A stretch of DNA of 64,000 nucleotides, from contig NZ_CP102930.1 of NCBI RefSeq assembly GCF_025558485.1, positions 2,294,001 through 2,358,000 on the forward strand, read 5' to 3'. Below the pieces are notes generated by a model. That model was not told where the DNA came from. It made no database searches and saw only the letters and a list, made by a program, of their open reading frames with translations. Both the position numbers and the translations under genes were made by a program. This document shows positions 17,441 through 26,345 of the stretch, in pieces. Source of the stretch: Bdellovibrio bacteriovorus. GTDB lineage: Bacteria > Bdellovibrionota > Bdellovibrionia > Bdellovibrionales > Bdellovibrionaceae. Each line of letters begins with the position of its first letter. Positions within the stretch are counted from its first letter, which is position 1.

Positions 17441-18538
17441 TCAGCTCGGGTCCGGGAAAAGACGTTTGCGGGCCGCCGTGCGCTGACGCTCTTTATAGGC
17501 CTGATGTTCAGAAGGCCCGGATAAAATGCGCTCATGGGCGGCGTGATCCATAATCTGCACCTCAAATGGGTAGAAGAAACTAAAGGCTTCTTTCCCCCCT
17601 TGCGGTTTGATATGAATCAACTTACGGGAAATAAATTTGATAAAACGATAGTCCTCACCCGAAAAGAAATTTTCCTTGCGCAGGAACTTCACATTGTCAC
17701 CCTCTTCCTGAAGCTTCAGGTCAAAGGCCTCCTGGATGCTTTTTTCATCCAGTGTATCCAGACGATGCGACAGATCGTCACACACTTTCATAAACAGACT
17801 GACCGGATACAAGTTATTGGAACTCTGATCCGGCATGATGTGCGGGAAACTGATCACATCTTCTTTGATCAGAAAACGCACCACTTGGAAGGTGTCAAAC
17901 AGGTTGCGGGTCACGAAACGCACGCCCAGCTTGTCGAAAATCTTCATCGCCAAAGCATCGGGTTTTGCCAAAAGTTTGATCACCGTGCTGGAAGAGGTTT
18001 TAAACGGCTTTACTTCAAACCCCAAAAGCTCGATTGGATCAAGGTGGTCGGCCGGGCTTTTCAGGAATGTGCGGTGGGTATTCCCGTCATGCAGGATACA
18101 ATCCTGAAACGGTGTCAGGATCTGAGACTGAATTTCCTCGGCAAAAGAACTGAACAGATCATTTTCCGCATGAACAAAAACGTGCATGCAACGAATGATC
18201 GCACAGGCCCAGCGTTGCAGGTTTTGTTCATCAGGATTCTGTGAGCTGGCGTAGATCAGCAACTGGCGGATGTCGCCCAGTTGTTTGTAATCACGAAAGA
18301 CCTCGGGAAGCTCTGCTTCCTGAAAACCCAGTTTTTCCAGCATCAGAACCAAAGCACGGCGATGGTAATACCATAGCTTTTCCACGTCTTCTTCGCGGGT
18401 CAAATCAAAGCCATAACTAAGCAAAAAGGAACTGGCAGCCTCAAGAGAATGAATATTCAGCTTCGGAATATCAATGGCTGAATGTCCTCCGACAACGGAG
18501 TCCAGTATGGATGAATCAAAAATGAAACGTTGAGGCAT
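17441..18538 (-). CDS. TIGR04552-like protein, possible RelA/SpoT-type nucleotidyltransferase fold
   Basis: A 365-residue cytosolic protein. It resembles the TIGR04552-type family known from delta-proteobacteria and Bdellovibrio; that link is from memory. Two stretches resemble the (p)ppGpp synthetase fold. KLGVRFVTRNLFDTFQVVRFL is like the D-x-x-G-x-R strand and helix. PFEVQIMDHAAHE is like the EIQIRT...HE motif. The GYQSLH-type loop between them is not found, so activity cannot be assumed. It is first in a tight operon with plsC (2-base gap) and the Mpo1-like gene. The fold suggestion is inference. Confidence 0.6.
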   Translation of the reverse strand: MPQRFIFDSSILDSVVGGHSAIDIPKLNIHSLEAASSFLLSYGFDLTREEDVEKLWYYHRRALVLMLEKLGFQEAELPEVFRDYKQLGDIRQLLIYASSQNPDEQNLQRWACAIIRCMHVFVHAENDLFSSFAEEIQSQILTPFQDCILHDGNTHRTFLKSPADHLDPIELLGFEVKPFKTSSSTVIKLLAKPDALAMKIFDKLGVRFVTRNLFDTFQVVRFLIKEDVISFPHIMPDQSSNNLYPVSLFMKVCDDLSHRLDTLDEKSIQEAFDLKLQEEGDNVKFLRKENFFSGEDYRFIKFISRKLIHIKPQGGKEAFSFFYPFEVQIMDHAAHERILSGPSEHQAYKERQRTAARKRLFPDPS

Positions 18539-18583
18539 ACCCCCTATCTTAAACTCGACAGGGGGCGAGGCAAGACGCGCCGC

Positions 18584-19252
18584 TTATTGCGTGATCAAGG
18601 AGCAAGAGTACAGGCGGAAGGAACCCAAAGTGCCGCTGGCTGGAGAGTAACCACTGACCGCTGTGTAGTTTTGGTAGTAAACAGTGCCTTGAGCAATGCT
18701 GTTGTCATATGAGCCTTGGAAAATGATCTCACCATAGCCATCTCTGAACTTAACTTGGAATTGACGCGTGTTGCGATCAATCATGCCTTCAGATGCAGCA
18801 TTGAATTGAACTACATAAGGTTCGATCACCTGACCATTATAAACTTGCTTCGCATAGGAATCGAAGATCTTAATCGTCACGTTTGAGCTGCCAGCCACAA
18901 TGTTTCCTGTGCTGTCGAAGCGGAATGTTGCAAAAAGATCGATTCCTGTTTTGTCGTAGATGTTACCGCTGATAGAACCCAGGTTTACAGGATCCAAAGT
19001 GGCGGAAACAAAGCTTTTAACCTGTTGTTCAAAAGTAGCTGAAGCGTAGGGATCAAAGATCTTACCGGCTGTGCTGGTATTGCAGGAACCATTTGGAGTT
19101 GTGGTTGTTCCACCCTGTGATACTCCACCTGTCGCGGCTCCGCGGCCTGCAACTCGGACGGCGCTTCCGTCTTTCTTCGCACATGCGCTTAAGGAAAGAG
19201 CTGCCAAAAGCAGAACACCCAGCATTTTGTTTTTAAAGAAAGAGTTAATCAT
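18584..19252 (-). CDS. Lipoprotein of unknown function
   Basis: A 222-residue protein with a lipobox (LSLSAC at about residue 24) after a hydrophobic core, followed by a Gly/Thr-rich linker and a single beta-rich domain. It has the net look of an outer-membrane or periplasmic lipoprotein. No family recognised. Confidence 0.8.
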   Translation of the reverse strand: MINSFFKNKMLGVLLLAALSLSACAKKDGSAVRVAGRGAATGGVSQGGTTTTPNGSCNTSTAGKIFDPYASATFEQQVKSFVSATLDPVNLGSISGNIYDKTGIDLFATFRFDSTGNIVAGSSNVTIKIFDSYAKQVYNGQVIEPYVVQFNAASEGMIDRNTRQFQVKFRDGYGEIIFQGSYDNSIAQGTVYYQNYTAVSGYSPASGTLGSFRLYSCSLITQ

Positions 19253-19397
19253 AATCGCCTCCTGCCTATCACTAAGGCAAGAGCCGGACCAGGTATGCCA
19301 TACTTATATTTGAGCTGAGGGCGTTCTTTCGTTTCACGCTGGAACACAATTGCCCCCAGAGCCACTTCTGGGAATCAGACGACTAAACTTTAAACAA

Positions 19398-19428
19398 CAA
19401 AGGCATGGACTGCGCATCCATGCCTTTG
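19398..19428 (-). terminator. Hairpin downstream of the metzincin gene
   Basis: A 12-base-pair perfect stem (19398-19409 with 19417-19428). Read on the minus strand it is followed by TTGTTT, a weak U-tract. It follows the stop of the metalloprotease gene by about 30 bases. Confidence 0.7.
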
Positions 19429-19456
19429 CCGTGAATCTCATTTTGAGACGAAGAAC

Positions 19457-22126
19457 TTACTGAACAGCTTTCAGGGCGCCCAGCACTGTGATTTCAGACT
19501 TCAACCAGGCGGCAGCGGCAGAATCCACAACACCCGCCTGCAACAAACGCAAAGCCAAAGTGGAAGGTTCTGCTTCCGTGACTATATTTAAGGACGGATC
19601 AATTTCAGCCAAAAGATCGTTGATTTTGTTTTCCAGCTCCGCCTTGGCCTGAGCCACTCTCAAAGTCATATTGAAGCGCAGACCTTGGGAGGACAGAAGC
19701 TTGGCAAAGACCGCTTTTTCCTCGGCATTTAAATAGTAATACGGAAGCACAACCTGTTTTGCCAGACCGGTGCCGATGCTTACTGCCACTGTGCCTGTCG
19801 TAGCTGATGTCAGATCCAGATAAAGCTGAGTCAGAGATTCCGCATCTTCGGCACGAAGCACATTTTCCGCCAACACGGAGGTCACAATCGCCTCTTTGCC
19901 GGATTCATCTTCCATCTTTTCATTCAAACGAGGCAGAATCGCCGCAGCCGCTTTCAACAGAATCTTGTCATTGGCGGTCTTCAAGGATTCCATAAAGCGC
20001 AGAATCTTGCGCTGTTCTTCCTGCGTCAGAGTGTACTCACGACCGGAAAGAGTTTTGCCGGAAGCCAGATAGGAGCTGTTTTTCAAGGCCTCAATCTGAC
20101 GGTCCAGCCACCGGATATTGATCTGTCCGTTTTCATCGCGCAAAAGACCATTTAACAACGCCGCATACCCGCCTGCATTTTGCAGAGAAATCTGACGTTC
20201 AGCCTTGAAGGTCTGATCCATACCAAATCGGGCATAGATCACCTGACCATTCTTAACCCCGGACAAAGAGGCAAAAGACGCCGCCGGAGCACCGTTTTTT
20301 GTACTATCAAACAGGGTCTGCGCCACAAAGGTCAGATCAATGTTAGCCTTGGACCATTTTACTGTATCCTTAAGAACCGCATCCAGATTGCCGATAGCGT
20401 CCGGCTGGTCACCCGGCAGCAGACGTCCGATGATAGAGGCAAACAGAACATTCACCAAGCCATCGCGTTCATCAGTGGCATCCAGATATTTTCTTTGCAG
20501 AGGATTATTACCCGCATCGAAACGTTCACAGCCATAAATCTGCAAACCTTGAGAGTTCGCCACTGCAATATCGTCATCCGTGCAGTAACGGGAGATTTTT
20601 TCGTTCAGGGCAGAATCACCTTCAGAATAAGCCCAGTCCATCGCCATCTTATCATAAGACAAAGCCGCGTATCTCAAATGAGCTGACATCAACACATCAT
20701 CAATACCACTGACATAGTCCATGATACTGGTGGAGGTTTCCAATCCCTGATGCGCCAGATCTTTCAGATAGGTCTTGGCAGATTCATAGATTTCAGAAGT
20801 GGATACTTTCGCTGATGAAGAACCGGCGAAATTATGACGAAGACCCAACGCATGGCCCAGTTCATGAGCCACCGTGGAACGAACACTGTCCTGCGCCAGA
20901 CGCAGACGCTGGGAATCACTGGCTTCACGAGCCAGCTTATTTAGAGCCAACAAGGACTGGGACAAATCACAGGCCACCGCACCCGCTGCCACCACTGGAA
21001 TATCCCCGTTCAATTTTACCAAATCTGCAGAGCCCACGCGGGTGAACACAGAAGGCATAAAGACCTGCGCACGCAACAGTTCTCCGGTTAACGGGTCCGA
21101 TTGGCCGATAGCATAAGCTGCTCCGGAATCCAGCCAAGGAATCCAGCGCACCATGATCGTGCGATCTTTCGGTGCCGCATGAGCCGGAACTTTGGTTTCA
21201 ACCTGAACCACATCACGGCCGAACACCTTGTTCCAGTACATGGCCCCTTCAATCACAGACTGTTCATAATCGGCAGGAACCGCATCAGAGATACGCACCA
21301 CGATCGGGCCTTTTTCCGCAGACAAGTCCCACTTGGTGATCAGGTTGGTCATCTCTTTGCTGTAGCCGGCTTTAGCCACCTTCGTCACAAAGAAGCCCAC
21401 ACGGCGGGAGCTGTCGTATTCTTTCTTTTTAAAGTTATCTCCCAGATCATAAGCGCGGATCTGGATGTTCATGTTGATGGTCTCTTCACGGGCTTCCCCA
21501 TTCAGGCTCTTGTCCGACCCCACACGCATCACATCACTGCGCACCTTGGAAAGCTGGTTCAGTTCGATATTCTTTTCGTCAAACTGAATGCCCGTCACAA
21601 ATGAATCAATCACAGGCAAAGAGCTTAAAGAGCTTTCCGTCAAATCCACATTCCCGCGTGGAGCATCGACATCATAGGAACGCTGAAGGACAAAAGTTTT
21701 CAGACCTTGACCCCAATCGAAGGTCACAGAAGTGTCGTCCTCGGCAATCACATCAAAGCTTTGCAGCAGGTTGACGGTGCGGATTTCCTCATAAATGCTG
21801 TTGTAGTTTTCGCCGATCAGCGCAATTTTTTTGCCGGATTTTTCAAAGCTGACCACCAAAGGTTTCAGGTCATACCACTGAGGCGTGGAACCGGAAGTGA
21901 TACCGGAGGCGATCAACAGAAAGATCTTACCCAAAGCGTCTTTTTGGATTTTGATGCAGGAGGCTTTTTCACAAAGGTCTTCCACAGTCGGCTGACTGAA
22001 AGACTGCATCACGTTCGTGGGAGCCTGCTTTTCACGGATGATTTCTTTTTCCGTTTTCGTACAGGCAGTCATCGTCAAAGTTGAAATCAAGGCGCTAACA
22101 ACCAGGAAGTGCTTATTAAATGTCAT
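19457..22126 (-). CDS. Zinc-dependent metzincin-type lipoprotein protease
   Basis: An 889-residue lipoprotein (lipobox TMTAC within the first 25 residues). The zinc site HELGHALGLRHN is near residue 420 and matches HExxHxxGxRHN. A Met-turn candidate, STSIMDYVSG, follows about 60 residues later. This is the layout of the large bacterial proteases annotated DUF5117/DUF4953. The long N-terminal beta-rich part and helical C terminus agree with that family. It probably sits on the outer membrane or periplasmic face and degrades proteins. The start at 22126 has GGGAGGG upstream. Confidence 0.87.
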   Translation of the reverse strand: MTFNKHFLVVSALISTLTMTACTKTEKEIIREKQAPTNVMQSFSQPTVEDLCEKASCIKIQKDALGKIFLLIASGITSGSTPQWYDLKPLVVSFEKSGKKIALIGENYNSIYEEIRTVNLLQSFDVIAEDDTSVTFDWGQGLKTFVLQRSYDVDAPRGNVDLTESSLSSLPVIDSFVTGIQFDEKNIELNQLSKVRSDVMRVGSDKSLNGEAREETINMNIQIRAYDLGDNFKKKEYDSSRRVGFFVTKVAKAGYSKEMTNLITKWDLSAEKGPIVVRISDAVPADYEQSVIEGAMYWNKVFGRDVVQVETKVPAHAAPKDRTIMVRWIPWLDSGAAYAIGQSDPLTGELLRAQVFMPSVFTRVGSADLVKLNGDIPVVAAGAVACDLSQSLLALNKLAREASDSQRLRLAQDSVRSTVAHELGHALGLRHNFAGSSSAKVSTSEIYESAKTYLKDLAHQGLETSTSIMDYVSGIDDVLMSAHLRYAALSYDKMAMDWAYSEGDSALNEKISRYCTDDDIAVANSQGLQIYGCERFDAGNNPLQRKYLDATDERDGLVNVLFASIIGRLLPGDQPDAIGNLDAVLKDTVKWSKANIDLTFVAQTLFDSTKNGAPAASFASLSGVKNGQVIYARFGMDQTFKAERQISLQNAGGYAALLNGLLRDENGQINIRWLDRQIEALKNSSYLASGKTLSGREYTLTQEEQRKILRFMESLKTANDKILLKAAAAILPRLNEKMEDESGKEAIVTSVLAENVLRAEDAESLTQLYLDLTSATTGTVAVSIGTGLAKQVVLPYYYLNAEEKAVFAKLLSSQGLRFNMTLRVAQAKAELENKINDLLAEIDPSLNIVTEAEPSTLALRLLQAGVVDSAAAAWLKSEITVLGALKAVQ

Positions 22127-22247
22127 GAAGGACCCTCCCACGGACATACAATTTGAGTGCTTTTATGCCAAACTATTGCCAAGATCAAAAGGCATCTGAA
22201 AAAAAGATAATTTGCAATGTTCATAACTTAGACAACGAGGACCCGAC

Positions 22248-23609
22248 ATGAGTGCCACCGCCGAGAAGAATTTTCTGGGACATCCGCGAGGACTTTTTAC
22301 ACTGTTTTTCACTGAAATGTGGGAAAGATTCTCATACTACGGGATGCGCGTTCTTCTCGTGCTCTATATGACTCAATACCTTTTCATTCAGGCTCAAGAA
22401 GGCAAAACTGTTTGGGGGTATGAAACAATCAAGTCCATCCAAGAGTACTTCTTTGGCACGCTTTCCCATCAAGCCATGTCCTCGCAGATCTACGGGCTCT
22501 ATACGGGCTTTGTCTATTTTACACCCTTTTTCGGGGGAATTATTGCCGATCGTTTCATCGGTCAGCGCCGTTCGGTGTATGTCGGGGGCTTTTTGATGGC
22601 CATTGGGCACTTCCTGATGGCGGTGGAAAGCATGTTCTTCCCGGCCTTGCTGTTTCTGATTGTGGGAAATGGCTTTTTTAAACCCAATATCTCCACTCAG
22701 GTCGGCGGCCTTTATGCGCAGGGCGATGCCCGTCGTGACGGGGCTTATACGATCTTCTACATGGGGATCAATCTGGGCGCGATTCTGTCACCTCTGATCT
22801 GCGGAACCCTGGGGCAAAAGGTCGGCTGGCATTGGGGCTTTGGAGCGGCAGGCGTGGGAATGCTTTTGTCCATGGTGATCTATCACTTTGGAGGAAAACA
22901 TCTGCCGGAAACAGAACACAAGAAAACCGTTCGCGAAGTGGAGGCCACCGCACACAAACCCCTGACCAAGGAGGAATGGACCCGCACCTGGGCTTTGACC
23001 TTCCTGTGCATGGTTACCATTTTCTTCTGGGGGGTGTACGAACAACAAGGAAACACTTTGCAACTGTGGTCTGATCAGAACACCGACTGGGTGTTCTTCG
23101 GCTGGGAAATCCCTTCCACTTGGTATCAGTCCTTCAACCCCATTGTGATCGTTCTGTTTGCGCCTTTACTGGATCGCGTCTGGGCATGGCAGGCTCGCCA
23201 TAAAAATGCGCCTTCCACAGTGACCAAGATGGCCTTGGGGTGTGCTATCGGTGCACTGGCTCTGGGTGTGATGTACATTGCCGCGCAAGTTGTCGGTACA
23301 GGACAAGGATCTGTGCTGTGGCTGTTCGGCTCCACGTTCCTGCTGACAATGGCCGAGCTCTATATTTCTCCGATCGGGTTGTCTTTGGTGACCAAGGTTT
23401 CTCCGGCCAAGATCGTGTCGATGATGATGGGTGTGTGGTTCCTAGCGGCCTTTTTTGGGAACTACGTCGCAGGCTATATCGGCATGTATTATGAGGTGAT
23501 CGGGAAAGATAACTTCTTCCTGCTACTGGCGGGCTTAAGTCTGATCCCGGCGATCTTGTTCTTTGTCTGCCACAAGTTCCTGACCCAAGCTCTGGGTAAG
23601 GAAATCTAA
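22248..23609 (+). CDS. POT-family proton/oligopeptide symporter
   Basis: A 453-residue membrane protein with about 12-14 helices. The motif ERFSYYGMRVLLVLY near residue 26 is the ExxER-type proton-coupling signature of the POT/PTR2 family, and FYMGINLGA is the PTR2 signature. It imports di- or tripeptides. GAGGA precedes the ATG. It is divergent from the metzincin protease gene, a sensible neighbour for peptide uptake, with a 121-base spacer. Confidence 0.92.
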   Translation: MSATAEKNFLGHPRGLFTLFFTEMWERFSYYGMRVLLVLYMTQYLFIQAQEGKTVWGYETIKSIQEYFFGTLSHQAMSSQIYGLYTGFVYFTPFFGGIIADRFIGQRRSVYVGGFLMAIGHFLMAVESMFFPALLFLIVGNGFFKPNISTQVGGLYAQGDARRDGAYTIFYMGINLGAILSPLICGTLGQKVGWHWGFGAAGVGMLLSMVIYHFGGKHLPETEHKKTVREVEATAHKPLTKEEWTRTWALTFLCMVTIFFWGVYEQQGNTLQLWSDQNTDWVFFGWEIPSTWYQSFNPIVIVLFAPLLDRVWAWQARHKNAPSTVTKMALGCAIGALALGVMYIAAQVVGTGQGSVLWLFGSTFLLTMAELYISPIGLSLVTKVSPAKIVSMMMGVWFLAAFFGNYVAGYIGMYYEVIGKDNFFLLLAGLSLIPAILFFVCHKFLTQALGKEI

Positions 23610-23686
23610 TAAATGTATTTCCACAAAGCAGCTTGAAGTCCCCTGTCTCCGTCCGACAATGGAACTGGAGGACTTCAGGAGGTTTT

Positions 23687-23890
23687 ATGGAATATAAAGT
23701 CATCTGTCCCTATTGCCGGGAGAAGTTCTGGATGACCATCTATCGTGAGGATGGTGAAGATCAGGAATTTGTTTACGACTGCGAAGTCTGCTGTCACCCG
23801 ATCGCACTGCATGCTCAATGGGATGAATCCCAGTTTCGTTTTAAACTCAACATCGGCCGCGGCGATGGCTATGATGAAATGCCCATATAA
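23687..23890 (+). CDS. CPXCG-motif zinc-ribbon protein
   Basis: A 67-residue protein with CPYC near residue 7 and CEVCCHP near residue 34, giving four Cys for one zinc. The layout matches the CPXCG cysteine-rich family (function unknown). A strong AGGAGG lies just before the ATG at 23687, so the longer reading from 23633 is rejected. It follows the POT transporter by 77 bases. Confidence 0.85.
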   Translation: MEYKVICPYCREKFWMTIYREDGEDQEFVYDCEVCCHPIALHAQWDESQFRFKLNIGRGDGYDEMPI

Positions 23891-23894
23891 AAAA

Positions 23895-23920
23895 ACCGGA
23901 CTCCACTACTGGAGCCCGGT
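23895..23920. terminator. Bidirectional terminator between CPXCG gene and fadJ
   Basis: An 11-base-pair stem with one mismatch (23895-23905 with 23910-23920) and a four-base loop. An A-run lies before it and an AT-rich tract after it. It separates two convergent genes. Confidence 0.75.
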
Positions 23921-23948
23921 CTTATAAAGATCTTTATTTAGCAAAAAT

Positions 23949-26102
23949 CTATTTATAGAACTTGCTGTTGGCTTTTGCCATGTTCGTCAGCGGAGTCGCT
24001 GGCTTCAGACGAGCCGCCTTACGACTGGAAGCATACATCGCCAACTGATCAGCCACGTATTGAGTTCCCACGCTGTCCGTGTACTTCATCAAACCACCAC
24101 GGAATGGCGGGAAGCCTGTTCCCATGATCATCGCCAGATCCACTTCGTGCGGAGTTTCCACAATGCGATCTTCAATCAACGCCAAAGAGCATTCATTAAC
24201 CATCGCAAAGACACCGCGCTCGATGCATTCTTTAGAGTCATAAGGATTGCTTGGCTGCCCCAAGCCCAACGCCGCATAAACAGTCTGATCAACCGCGCCA
24301 CGCTTACCGTCTTCAGAGTAAGTATAGAAACCTTTTCCATTCTTACGACCCAGGCGGCCGGAGTTCCCCAGGGCTTCCATACAAGCCGCCAGTTCAATGC
24401 GTTCGCCGAAGGCTTTTTTGAAGATTTTTAGAACCTTCAAACACACATCCAAACCAACTTCATCCATCAATTCAAACGGACCCATCGGCATACCGAATTC
24501 TTTGACGTAAACCTTGTCCACGAATTCGATGCTCATACCTTCTTGAAGCAGGAACGCCGCCTCACCCATGTAAGGCAAAAGCAGACGGTTCACCAGGAAG
24601 CCCGGACCGTCTTTTACAACCACCGGCATTTTACCCATTTTTTTGGACAGCTCGTAAATTGTCGCAATGGTTTCGTCAGAAGTTTTTTCACCCCGGATGA
24701 CTTCGATCAAAGGCATTTTGTTCACCGGATTGAAAAAGTGCATCCCTGCGAAATACTCAGGACGCGGATGGCCTTTGGCCATCTCTGTCACAGACAGGGA
24801 ACTGGTGTTGGTTGCAATGATCGCATCAGGGCGCATTTGCCCCGCGCACTCACCGATGACTTTCTGCTTGATACCCATGTCTTCCACGATGGCTTCCACC
24901 ACCACATCCAAACTCTTGAATCCGGAATAATCCGTTGTCACAGACACCATGTCCATTTTTTGCTGGAACTGATATTTGTCGATGGATTTTCTTTTCACCA
25001 GTTTCATCCAAAGATCACTGGCGTGCTTAAGACCCTTACCCAAAGCATCGGTGTTCAAGTCCTTCATACGAACCTGAATGCCTTTATCAGCCGCCACGTA
25101 AGCGATACCACCACCCATGGTGCCAGCACCCAAAACGCCCAGGCCTTTCACATCACGAGGCTTCACATCCACGCCCGGCACACCGTTTTGTTTTTTCACC
25201 ATCTCGGTCAAATAGAAAACGTGAATCAGATTTTTGGAAATATCGGTCACACCCAACTTGCAGAAGCCTTCACGCTCAATGCGCAAAGCCGCTTCGCGAT
25301 CAGACATGCCATAAGTTTTTTGAATCACTTCCAAAGCCTGAAGTGGCGCCGGGTAATGACCTTTGGTCGCCTTCAGAACGCCCTCGCGAGCTTTCTTAAA
25401 GACAATACCGCGACCCAAAGCACTTTCAAGAATGCCATTCACAGCCCCTTTAGGCTGGAATTTCTTACGACGTTTTTTACCACCATCCGCAATAATTTCT
25501 TTCGCCCATTTCAAAGAGAAAGACTCCAGCAGATTCGGATGAACCATTTTGTCAACCAAACCCATTTTCAGAGCCTTTTTGGCATTCACAGATTTACCAG
25601 CCAGAATAATATCCAAAGCCGCCTGCAAACCAATCACACGAGGCAAACGAACACAGCCACCAAAGCCCGGCAAAATCCCCAATTGAATTTCCGGAAGCCC
25701 AATCTTCGTGGAAGAATCTTCAGAGGCAATACGATAGTCACAAGCCAAAATGAACTCACACCCACCACCCATACAAGCGCCATTCACAGCCGCAATCGTA
25801 GGCATCGGCAGATCTTCCACCATACTGATAACTTCCTGCCCGCCTTTAACGGCAGCCTCAAATTCCTCAGTCTTGGTCATACTCTTAATTTCTTCAATAT
25901 CCGCACCGGCAATAAATATTTTTGCCTTATTGGATTTAAAAATAACCGCCTTATAAGAGGACTTCTTCAACTCCTCAATAACTTCCTTAAGGCGCATCAT
26001 CACCGGGGTGGAGAACTTATTAACCTTCTCCCCCACCAGATCAAACTCAACTACAGCAACCTCACCCTGAGGAACAATTTTAATACTTTCCTGAATAGAC
26101 AT
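23949..26102 (-). CDS. fadJ: Fatty-acid oxidation multienzyme (enoyl-CoA hydratase/3-hydroxyacyl-CoA dehydrogenase)
   Basis: A 717-residue bifunctional enzyme. The N-terminal crotonase domain has GACMGGGCEFILACDYR and LPEIQLGILPGFGG. The dehydrogenase domain begins near residue 315 with GVLGAGTMGGGIA and has HFFNPVNKMPLIE. A second C-terminal helical domain follows. It performs two successive steps of beta-oxidation. The thiolase gene lies 243 bases upstream on the same strand, separated by a large inverted repeat. I cannot tell FadB from FadJ on motif alone; the FadI-like partner favours FadJ. Confidence 0.93.
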   Translation of the reverse strand: MSIQESIKIVPQGEVAVVEFDLVGEKVNKFSTPVMMRLKEVIEELKKSSYKAVIFKSNKAKIFIAGADIEEIKSMTKTEEFEAAVKGGQEVISMVEDLPMPTIAAVNGACMGGGCEFILACDYRIASEDSSTKIGLPEIQLGILPGFGGCVRLPRVIGLQAALDIILAGKSVNAKKALKMGLVDKMVHPNLLESFSLKWAKEIIADGGKKRRKKFQPKGAVNGILESALGRGIVFKKAREGVLKATKGHYPAPLQALEVIQKTYGMSDREAALRIEREGFCKLGVTDISKNLIHVFYLTEMVKKQNGVPGVDVKPRDVKGLGVLGAGTMGGGIAYVAADKGIQVRMKDLNTDALGKGLKHASDLWMKLVKRKSIDKYQFQQKMDMVSVTTDYSGFKSLDVVVEAIVEDMGIKQKVIGECAGQMRPDAIIATNTSSLSVTEMAKGHPRPEYFAGMHFFNPVNKMPLIEVIRGEKTSDETIATIYELSKKMGKMPVVVKDGPGFLVNRLLLPYMGEAAFLLQEGMSIEFVDKVYVKEFGMPMGPFELMDEVGLDVCLKVLKIFKKAFGERIELAACMEALGNSGRLGRKNGKGFYTYSEDGKRGAVDQTVYAALGLGQPSNPYDSKECIERGVFAMVNECSLALIEDRIVETPHEVDLAMIMGTGFPPFRGGLMKYTDSVGTQYVADQLAMYASSRKAARLKPATPLTNMAKANSKFYK

Positions 26103-26196
26103 TCTGAAAACTCCTAAGTTGCAAAATCAAAAACATTCTTAATTCTTTAACACACCAACCACACAGTCCTTGCGAACCTGATTCAAAGAACCTCTC

Positions 26197-26328
26197 CCGA
26201 AGCCCTGGCGACAGAGCCCAGCTCTGGGCTCGAAGCAAGTTCCACAGCAGCTCATCCCAAAGGGAGGCGTCCGCGAGGACTGTCCGAAGCTGCGAGCGCA
26301 GAGCTGGGCTCTGTCGTCAGGGCTTCGG
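26197..26328. repeat. Large inverted repeat between fadI and fadJ
   Basis: The arms 26197-26226 and 26299-26328 pair over 30 bases with one mismatch, enclosing 72 bases. The left arm is also part of a smaller palindrome, GAGCCCA-4-TGGGCTC, at 26214-26231. It is the only clear structure in the 243-base gap between two genes transcribed in the same direction. Possible roles are an RNA switch, an mRNA-stability structure or a mobile REP-like element. Confidence 0.85.
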
Positions 26329-26345
26329 CCCCGAGAGTTTCTTAA

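Noticed and set aside
24543-26117. A 524-codon open frame opposite fadJ
   Set aside because: Composition-driven shadow of a well-identified enzyme; the His/Thr/Asn-rich translation has no domain.
26197-26328. Integron attC site
   Set aside because: The inverted repeat has the right length, but I could not find GTTRRRY/RYYYAAC core sites at the ends, nor an integrase.
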